From Phycisphaerales bacterium (GTDB taxonomy: Bacteria > Planctomycetota > Phycisphaerae > Tepidisphaerales > Tepidisphaeraceae), in the NCBI GenBank assembly GCA_003153655.1, contig PMAK01000032.1, positions 22,526 through 28,153 of the forward strand: DNA of 5,628 nucleotides. Direction: 5' to 3'. Below the pieces are notes generated by a model. That model was not told where the DNA came from. It searched no databases and saw only the letters and a list, made by a program, of their open reading frames with translations. This document shows positions 1 through 4,265 of the stretch, piece after piece. Both the position numbers and the translations under genes were made by a program. Each line of letters opens with the position of its first letter. Positions within the stretch are counted from its first letter, which is position 1.

Positions 1-981
1 AGAAGCATACGCCTCAGGCGCTTCCCCGCCCGGCCCAGGCCAAATCTCATTCAGCCGGCGATGCGCCTCCTCGCTGATCTTGATCTCCAGCGCCGCCAGC
101 GATCCCGTCAACTGATCCATCGTCCGCGGCCCAATGATCGGCGCCGTCACCACCGGATTCGACAACAGCCACGCCAACGCCAAATCCGCCGGCTTCTGTC
201 CCGCTTCCTTGCAGAAATTCTCCCACGCTTCCAATTGCGGCCGAATCTTATCAACCCGCTTCTGAATCTGATCCCCCGCGCGCCGCCCCTCTCCCAACTT
301 TTGCAGCACGCCTCCCAGCAATCCCCCATCCAGCGGGCTCCACGGAATCACGCCCAGCCCATACGCCCTGCAAGCCGGCAAGACTTCCATCTCCACCATT
401 CTCGCTGCCAGGCTGTATTTACTCTGCTCGCAGACGAGCCCGAAAAAGTTCCGCGCGCGGGCCGCTTCATTCGCCTGGGCGATATGCCAGCCCGCGAAAT
501 TACTGCTTCCCACGTAAAGAATTTTCCCCTGCTGCACCAAAACTTCCATCGCCTGCCAGGTTTCCTCCCATGGCGTCTCGCGCGAGATGTGGTGCATCTG
601 ATACAGATCGATGTAATCCGTCTTCATCCGACGCAGGCTGGCGTCGCACGCCCGGCGAATCTTCACCGCGCTGAGCCCCCGCTTCATTGTCAGGTCCTTG
701 GGGTCTCCATCCATGTCACCAAAAACCTTGGTCGCAATGATCGCCTTCTCGCGCCGGCCGCCTCCCCCGGCGAACCATGTGCCGACGATTTTTTCAGTGA
801 TCCCTTCCCCCTTCTTCCAGCCATACACATCAGCGGTATCGAAAAAGTTGATTCCGAGATCCAGCGCTTTGTCCATAATCGCATGGCTCTCCCCTTCCGG
901 CGTATGCGGGCCGAAATTCATCGTCCCCAGACAAAGGCGCGAAACTTTCAAACCCGTCCGACCCAGCGTTGCGTATTGCAT
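1..981 (-). CDS. Aldo/keto reductase, C-terminus cut by the window edge
   Basis: Encodes 327 residues of an NAD(P)H-dependent aldo/keto reductase, a cytosolic TIM-barrel oxidoreductase that interconverts carbonyls and alcohols. The N-terminus MQYATLGRTGLKVSRLCLGT is typical of the family. The catalytic tetrad is visible: Asp48 and Tyr53 in FFDTADVYG, Lys85 in IIATKVFG, and His130 (or the adjacent His131) in YIDLYQMHH. Further family motifs are YVGSSNF (156-162), VIPWSPLDGGLL (211-222) and the cofactor-site motif PIIGPRTMDQL (281-291). The frame is still open at position 1 but already reaches PGPGGEAPEAYAS, close to where relatives of about 325-335 residues end. The start is chosen because GAGG lies 6 nt upstream and the family N-terminus begins exactly there. 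The motifs resemble the voltage-gated K+ channel beta-subunit/YghZ/Tas-like branch, but the substrate cannot be read from sequence. It has no signal peptide and appears monocistronic at its 5' end, behind its own candidate promoter. Confidence 0.95.
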   Translation of the reverse strand, partial: MQYATLGRTGLKVSRLCLGTMNFGPHTPEGESHAIMDKALDLGINFFDTADVYGWKKGEGITEKIVGTWFAGGGGRREKAIIATKVFGDMDGDPKDLTMKRGLSAVKIRRACDASLRRMKTDYIDLYQMHHISRETPWEETWQAMEVLVQQGKILYVGSSNFAGWHIAQANEAARARNFFGLVCEQSKYSLAARMVEMEVLPACRAYGLGVIPWSPLDGGLLGGVLQKLGEGRRAGDQIQKRVDKIRPQLEAWENFCKEAGQKPADLALAWLLSNPVVTAPIIGPRTMDQLTGSLAALEIKISEEAHRRLNEIWPGPGGEAPEAYAS

Positions 982-987
982 GTGGAA

Positions 988-991
988 CCTC
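988..991 (-). promoter_or_regulatory. Ribosome-binding site of the aldo/keto reductase
   Basis: GAGG on the minus strand is separated by 6 nt from the ATG at 981. It supports that start. Confidence 0.6.
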
Positions 992-1009
992 GTGGAAAAT
1001 ATCAGTGGT

Positions 1010-1087
1010 CACTTGTCATTGGTCGTCCGGCTATGTTGTAGTGCGAGCCGCCGTTTTCGACAAATAACGCGCAGCAAATGACAAATG
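1010..1087. repeat. Inverted 11-bp repeat flanking the candidate promoter
   Basis: AATGACAAATG reads forward at 1077-1087, and AATGACAAGTG reads on the minus strand at 1010-1020, matching at 10 of 11 positions. The arms bracket the candidate aldo/keto reductase promoter. They could be an operator pair, or simply copies of a short intergenic motif of the ATGACAAATGAC kind; the sequence alone does not decide. Confidence 0.35.
1035..1063 (-). promoter_or_regulatory. Candidate sigma-70-type promoter for the aldo/keto reductase
   Basis: On the minus strand, TTGTCG (1058-1063, 4 of 6 matches to TTGACA) and TACAAC (1035-1040, 4 of 6 matches to TATAAT) are separated by exactly 17 nt. The -10 element lies about 54 nt upstream of the start codon. 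Both elements are imperfect, and the call assumes a housekeeping sigma factor with the usual consensus. Confidence 0.4.
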
Positions 1088-1101
1088 CCGAGCAAAGCGA
1101 A

Positions 1102-1120
1102 GTCCCGGCGCGCCGGGGAC
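1102..1120. repeat. GC-rich near-perfect palindrome
   Basis: GTCCCGGCG (1102-1110) directly abuts CGCCGGGGAC (1111-1120). The arms are complementary apart from one extra C/G in the right arm. No U-tract follows on either strand, so it is not itself an intrinsic terminator. It lies between the terminator at 1127-1173 and the aldo/keto reductase promoter, and may be a reinforcing hairpin or part of an intergenic repeat. Confidence 0.4.
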
Positions 1121-1126
1121 CCGTGA

Positions 1127-1173
1127 CAAAACAAAAAAACAGCGGCTGGCCACCCCTCCGGCAGCCGCCGCTG
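1127..1173 (-). terminator. Intrinsic terminator for leftward transcription
   Basis: On the minus strand the RNA would fold CAGCGGC (1173-1167) with GCCGCTG (1146-1140), continuing with 3 more base pairs past a one-base bulge. The stem is followed at once by seven U, a G and four U (1139-1128). This is the classic GC-stem plus U-tract arrangement. It ends transcripts arriving from the right, most likely those carrying the coiled-coil gene and perhaps the serpin. It also insulates the aldo/keto reductase from read-through. Confidence 0.75.
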
Positions 1174-1189
1174 TCAAACAGTAACTTTT

Positions 1190-1282
1190 TTGAACAACAT
1201 CCGCTTCATCCACGATCATGAAGATCGCGAAGGCGGAAACCGCATCCCGCTGATCGCCGTCCGCAACGACGATCCGCGTTAA
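1190..1282 (+). pseudogene. Possible remnant of the 3' end of an unknown gene
   Basis: A plus-strand frame ending in TAA at 1280-1282 reads FIHDHEDREGGNR followed by IPLIAVRNDDPR. It has a balanced amino-acid mix and C/G-rich third positions, as expected of coding DNA. The frame has no ATG: upstream it runs through the terminator hairpin to a stop at 1124-1126. The only initiator nearby is a TTG at 1190 without a ribosome-binding site. The simplest reading is the tail of a deleted or decayed gene whose family I do not recognise. A chance open frame remains quite possible. Confidence 0.25.
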
Positions 1283-1438
1283 CGCCCCTGCATAATTTAT
1301 TGATGCTCACGCCGTGTGAAAGGGACACCTGACACGTGCGCTTATTACCTAATTGAGTTGGGAGTTTAGCGGCAACCCCCTGCCGTGTCGAGAACTTTTT
1401 TGACGCTGAATGCTAAAATATGAAAAATAGTAGCGTTC
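1283..1438. other. Intergenic stretch without a gene
   Basis: No convincing coding frame is seen. It holds a small hairpin, CGGCA (1370-1374) with TGCCG (1381-1385). A second imperfect stem is formed by GAATGCTA (1408-1415) and TAGCGTTC (1431-1438), immediately after the stop codon of the coiled-coil gene. Neither is followed by a leftward U-tract. On the minus strand, GTGTC occurs twice two bases apart around 1323-1334. If the leftward transcript ends at 1127-1173, this whole stretch is its 3' untranslated region. Confidence 0.5.
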
Positions 1439-2149
1439 TTATTGCCCCTCGTCGGCGGCTACCTTCGCGCGGGCATCGTCATATTTCTGCTGCGCCGCAC
1501 TCACCGCCTCCCTGGCGGCAGCGAAATCCTTGTCCGCGATCTCCCCTTGCTGGAATTTCAATTTCAACAGGTCCACGTCACGCTGCGCCGCCGTCAAGTC
1601 ATTTGAAGCAGCCTGAACCCCCGTGTCATTGCTCAATAACTCGCTTTGAACCTTTTTCAGCTTCAGGGTCGCCATCATCGATGCCGACGCCAGCGGGGAA
1701 AGAGTCTCCGGCGTGGCGTCGTTACTCGCCTTGGCGGCATTCAAATCATCAACCGCCTTCTGCTTTGCGGCCAGCGCATCCTGATAATCCGAATTGTTCG
1801 CCAATGTATCAACCGCGGCCTTCTTGGCCGATTCAAGATTGGCCTGTGCGTCCGCCAGCTTGGATTGCCCGGTCGTCCAGTCCGATGTCTGCTGGAATTT
1901 CGCCCAGAGGGCGTCTGTCAGGCCCTGAAGTGTCTTATTGGCGCTCGCCAGGTCTTTTGAAGCGGCGACCTCAGCCGCCTCATCCTCTAAAAGCTGCGAG
2001 GGAGGCGATGGCTGCGATGCGGGCGCCGGCGCGGAAGTGGGCGGAGCGGTCGAATTTTTGCGATGATGTGCGCCGTAGCTCGCCCCAAAAACCGCTGCCC
2101 CGGCCAGTCCCAACGTCACACATATAACGCACAGATATTGTTTCCCCAT
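1439..2149 (-). CDS. Exported or membrane-anchored coiled-coil protein, function unknown
   Basis: 236 residues; family not recognised. Residues 6-22 are a hydrophobic helix after a Lys at position 3, either a signal peptide (possible cleavage after ASYGA, before HH) or an uncleaved anchor. No lipobox is evident despite two cysteines. Residues 32-51 are a Pro/Ser/Ala-rich linker, and 52-236 are almost entirely Ala/Lys/Asp/Gln-rich helix predicted to form coiled coil. Two segments look like copies of one unit: ALAAKQKAVDDL (125-136) and DLTAAQRDVDLL (184-195), 7 of 12 identical. The stretch FQQGEIADKDFAAAREAV resembles helical hairpins of HlyD/TolC-type proteins, but no beta or lipoyl domain is present, so it is not a standard adaptor. 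The start is the second of two adjacent ATGs, placed 7 nt after GGAG (2157-2160). The ATG at 2152 is only 4 nt away, and a frame extension to 2191 has no such site. Likely cotranscribed with the serpin upstream. Confidence 0.8.
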   Translation of the reverse strand: MGKQYLCVICVTLGLAGAAVFGASYGAHHRKNSTAPPTSAPAPASQPSPPSQLLEDEAAEVAASKDLASANKTLQGLTDALWAKFQQTSDWTTGQSKLADAQANLESAKKAAVDTLANNSDYQDALAAKQKAVDDLNAAKASNDATPETLSPLASASMMATLKLKKVQSELLSNDTGVQAASNDLTAAQRDVDLLKLKFQQGEIADKDFAAAREAVSAAQQKYDDARAKVAADEGQ

Positions 2150-2154
2150 CATGT

Positions 2155-2160
2155 CTCTCC
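2155..2160 (-). promoter_or_regulatory. Ribosome-binding site that selects the coiled-coil gene start
   Basis: GGAGAG on the minus strand precedes tandem ATGs at 2152 and 2149. Counting from GGAG, the spacing is 4 nt to the first and 7 nt to the second, favouring 2149. It also argues against the longer frame from 2191, which would place the hydrophobic segment behind a charged leader. Confidence 0.6.
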
Positions 2161-2226
2161 GGTCTGTTTTTTGCGGAAAGCATCCTACCACAATCGCGGA
2201 AAACCGGGGACAACAAGATTTGGAAA

Positions 2227-3441
2227 TTATGACCCTTTCGGATCCTCAACCCGGCCCAGAAAAAGCACCAATCCAGTGCTTTGATCGCAAATCAGGAAGA
2301 GAAACGGGTGATCGGCCGTAAACGTCATCCGCGGCATCATCATGGCCGTCGGGGACATTACGATCCCGGTCGCCGCCGCCGCTTCAGTCCCCTTCTCATC
2401 CACGGATATAAACGCCTTGTGCTCCACCTCGGAAATGAATAGATCAGGCTGCCCGTCGATTCCGGAAAAATCCGCCCGCCCCGGCGTGAACGCGGCGGCC
2501 ATCCCCATCTCCTTGAGCTTCCCCGCAAGACCAAACTGCGCGGAAAACTTGAACTTGGGAATCGCCGCCTCGACGGCCCCGCGCTGCATTCCATCCACAA
2601 CATCGGCCAGGAATTTGGCCGAAAGACGCGACTCCAAATTCCCCAGCCCGTCAATCGAACGCGGCAGCAGAATGAGCATCGCCACCGTTCCTCCCCTATA
2701 CGGCAACTCAATCGCCTGCAATTGATCATCCTGCGAAAAAAGAAAAACCCCTCTCGTTCGCATCATCGGCGTCTGCGACGGATTGGCCTGGCCCGCAACA
2801 TGAAAATCAGCGTCTCTCGTCAACCCCGGCAAAAAGGGCGACTGCCAATCCGCTTTGAAATAAATCGCATTCGCCAACACCATCCGCGTATCCGGCGCGA
2901 GAGACTCCGGCGAAAAAAGATTCGTAATCTTCCCCGCCGTCTCGCCCGCGACCCAATCATTGATCGCTCCGCTCGCCCGGCCGGGATCGCGGAAATCAAT
3001 TCCCATGACCTTCGCGCCATAGTCGTTTTCCAAAATGCTTTGAAACGCCGGCAAACATTTGAATCCCTCCTGCGCCCAGATCGCACTGGCGATGTGAAGC
3101 TGAAAATCCTGATCGGACTTGCGCAGCTGACCAAGCAACGCTCCGTCGGCTGCTTGCGCCTCCGCTGATGCAACATCCGCCACCCCAAGCACGGCCGACA
3201 TTTCCGTCGCAGTCGCGCCCCGCGCGCCGGCGGCCGTCATCATCAGAGCCGAATAAATACTCAGCGGCGAATAAACCAGGTTTCCCTTTCCCCCGGAGAT
3301 GTGGCCATATAAATCAGCCGAAAATCGATCTAGCGCCTGAGCCCCGCCAAATAGCCGCGTCGCGGGCGCATCCTCAGCCAGCGCCAAGACCCCGCAATTT
3401 ACCATCGCCAAAATCATCGCCACAAACGCGGTCAGCCGCAT
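2227..3441 (-). CDS. Secreted serpin (serine protease inhibitor family I4), complete
   Basis: 404 residues, the usual serpin length. Residues 1-22 form a signal peptide (MRLTAF, then a hydrophobic core, then LALA before EDAPA), so the protein is exported. Serpin landmarks follow in order: NLVYSPLSIYSALMM (54-68, helix B/shutter), VLANAIYFKADW (188-199), ELPYRGG (245-251), MLILLPRS (255-262), ISEVEHKAFISVDE (336-349), the hinge EKGTEAAAAT (349-358), ADHPFLFLI (376-384) and VLFLGRVEDP (392-401). The hinge has Gly at P15, Thr at P14 and four Ala at P12-P9, the pattern of inhibitory serpins that insert the loop into beta-sheet A after cleavage. The scissile region is Met-rich, with no Arg or Lys near P1, suggesting an elastase-, chymotrypsin- or subtilisin-like target. 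The start is set by AGGAG 4 nt upstream and the signal peptide; an extension to 3657 would overlap the divergent gene. The coiled-coil gene follows 77 nt downstream. Confidence 0.96.
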   Translation of the reverse strand: MRLTAFVAMILAMVNCGVLALAEDAPATRLFGGAQALDRFSADLYGHISGGKGNLVYSPLSIYSALMMTAAGARGATATEMSAVLGVADVASAEAQAADGALLGQLRKSDQDFQLHIASAIWAQEGFKCLPAFQSILENDYGAKVMGIDFRDPGRASGAINDWVAGETAGKITNLFSPESLAPDTRMVLANAIYFKADWQSPFLPGLTRDADFHVAGQANPSQTPMMRTRGVFLFSQDDQLQAIELPYRGGTVAMLILLPRSIDGLGNLESRLSAKFLADVVDGMQRGAVEAAIPKFKFSAQFGLAGKLKEMGMAAAFTPGRADFSGIDGQPDLFISEVEHKAFISVDEKGTEAAAATGIVMSPTAMMMPRMTFTADHPFLFLICDQSTGLVLFLGRVEDPKGS

Positions 3442-3445
3442 GATT

Positions 3446-3450
3446 CTCCT
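3446..3450 (-). promoter_or_regulatory. Ribosome-binding site that selects the serpin start
   Basis: AGGAG on the minus strand lies 4 nt before the ATG at 3441. The frame stays open upstream to 3657, but only this start yields a clean signal peptide and avoids overlap with the divergent gene at 3590. Confidence 0.7.
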
Positions 3451-3454
3451 GTCC

Positions 3455-3468
3455 GCAAGAGGTCTTGC
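3455..3468. promoter_or_regulatory. Dyad beside the serpin ribosome-binding site
   Basis: GCAAGA (3455-3460), GG, TCTTGC (3463-3468) is a perfect 6-bp inverted repeat ending 4 nt from the AGGAG of the serpin. As DNA it could be an operator. In the serpin mRNA it could form a 5-bp stem with a 4-nt loop close to the ribosome-binding site. A short dyad like this can also arise by chance. Confidence 0.3.
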
Positions 3469-3557
3469 ATCGATCCCAACAACCCTTTTGACGCGCCGGC
3501 GTCCGAAATGGACGAGGAAAAATCCCGCTTTTCGGTTTCTCCTGCCAAGAAAGCGGT

Positions 3558-3563
3558 TATAAA
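3558..3563 (+). promoter_or_regulatory. Candidate -10 element of the PDZ gene
   Basis: TATAAA, inside TTATAAAATG, lies 26 nt before the ATG at 3590. The sequence about 16 nt upstream (TTTCTC, 3536-3541) is a poor -35, so the promoter may depend on an activator or on another sigma factor, or may lie elsewhere in the 148-nt divergent gap. Confidence 0.35.
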
Positions 3564-3579
3564 ATGACCTAACTGACAA

Positions 3580-3583
3580 GAGG
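3580..3583 (+). promoter_or_regulatory. Ribosome-binding site of the PDZ gene
   Basis: GAGG, within AAGAGG, is 6 nt before the ATG at 3590 and supports that start over the in-frame Met at codon 3. Confidence 0.6.
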
Positions 3584-3589
3584 CAACTT

Positions 3590-4216
3590 ATGCGAATGGC
3601 GTTCGGACTTGGCGGAGTGCTGGTGACAATTGGCGTCATTGTCTGGATTATGGGCAAAGCCGAGCTTCCCTACGATCAGGCTGTCATTCACGCCTCCCAG
3701 AAGGCGACCGATCAAGTACAGCAACTCTCCGGCCGCGATGAAAATGGGAACAACATCGAGACGACCTACTCCGTCTTCGCCGACAACCGCAGTGACGGCA
3801 AGCTCCAGGACCTTCAGGTCACTCAGCTCACCCCGGATAGCCCGTTGGCCCATTACTTCGGCCTGCAAAAAGATGACGTCATCCTCGCCTGCGTCGACGG
3901 GCATACCGTCCGAACCGACATGGCCGGCCTGAACGATGACCGCGCCGGCAAGGACGCCATCTGGGACGCCTACACAACGCAGGGTCAAATGGTCGTCCAG
4001 CGCGGCGATCAGCAACTCACGCTCCCCATGGCCAAGACCCAGCCCGCTCCCATTGCCGCTCCCAAGGTCGCGGCTAAGACTCCCGCCGCTGCCACCGCTC
4101 AAAACCAAAAGGCCCAGCAAACCGAGAAACAACAGGAAGGAAAATCCAACGACGGCAGCGAGGGCGGATCAATGGACGAGATTCGCCAGCGGCTCCACGC
4201 TTTGCCGACGTATTGA
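3590..4216 (+). CDS. Single-pass membrane protein with a PDZ-like domain
   Basis: 208 residues. A short Arg-containing N-terminus and a hydrophobic helix (5-21) predict an uncleaved anchor with the rest outside the cytoplasm. Residues about 57-147 look like a bacterial PDZ domain: VTQLTPDSPLAHYFGL, then KDDVILACVDGHTV, echoing the 'SPA..GL..GDVI..VDG' core of HtrA/RseP/GspC-type PDZ domains. It ends in a strand reading QMVVQRGDQQLTL. Residues 148-193 are an Ala/Pro/Lys/Gln-rich spacer, and the tail MDEIRQRLHALPTY is short and possibly helical. No protease domain is present, so it is more likely a binding or scaffold subunit; the anchor-plus-PDZ layout recalls GspC, but there is no type II secretion gene here. 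The start is supported by GAGG 6 nt upstream. It is divergent from the serpin and convergent with the next gene. Confidence 0.87.
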   Translation: MRMAFGLGGVLVTIGVIVWIMGKAELPYDQAVIHASQKATDQVQQLSGRDENGNNIETTYSVFADNRSDGKLQDLQVTQLTPDSPLAHYFGLQKDDVILACVDGHTVRTDMAGLNDDRAGKDAIWDAYTTQGQMVVQRGDQQLTLPMAKTQPAPIAAPKVAAKTPAAATAQNQKAQQTEKQQEGKSNDGSEGGSMDEIRQRLHALPTY

Positions 4217-4243
4217 AAAAATTAAAAAGACCAGATGGATCTT
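4216..4243 (-). terminator. Intrinsic terminator of the leftward unknown-function gene
   Basis: On the minus strand, AAGA, a bulged T, and CC (4243-4237) pair with GGTCTT (4232-4227) around the loop ATCT. A U-rich run (TTTAATTTTTT, 4226-4216) follows immediately. It begins 23 nt after the stop codon at 4266, and its U-tract touches the stop codon of the convergent PDZ gene. On the plus strand the tract is A-rich and lies upstream of the hairpin, so it should act leftward only. The stem is short, hence moderate confidence. Confidence 0.55.
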
Positions 4244-4265
4244 CTGCTGTCCCGGAGAGAAGAGC

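Noticed and set aside
61..1041. Long plus-strand open frame (326 residues)
   Set aside because: It lies wholly antisense to the clear aldo/keto reductase and its Arg/Pro/Leu/His-rich translation is typical of a shadow of GC-rich coding DNA.
1031..1219. Minus-strand 62-residue open frame in the intergenic region
   Set aside because: It runs through the intrinsic terminator and the aldo/keto reductase promoter, and no ribosome-binding site or domain is seen.
1321..1340. GGGACACCTGACACG as the end of a mobile element
   Set aside because: It looked like a repeat flank, but no transposase, no matching partner end and no target duplication were found in the window.
1420..2127. Long plus-strand open frame (235 residues)
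   Set aside because: Antisense to the coiled-coil gene, Pro/Ser/Arg-rich, with no recognisable domain and no ribosome-binding site at ATG 1420.
2150..2226. Separate promoter or terminator between the serpin and the coiled-coil gene
   Set aside because: TTGTCC and TAGGAT on the minus strand are about 20 nt apart, too far for a standard promoter, and no stem with a U-tract is present.
3442..3657. N-terminal extension of the serpin to a start at 3657
   Set aside because: It would place 72 basic, unstructured residues before a perfect signal peptide, overlap the divergent gene, and ignore the AGGAG 4 nt before 3441.
3569..4132. Minus-strand open frame (187 residues) opposite the PDZ gene
   Set aside because: Its Gly/Leu/Val-rich translation mirrors the PDZ gene, which has a ribosome-binding site, a membrane helix and a PDZ motif on the other strand.
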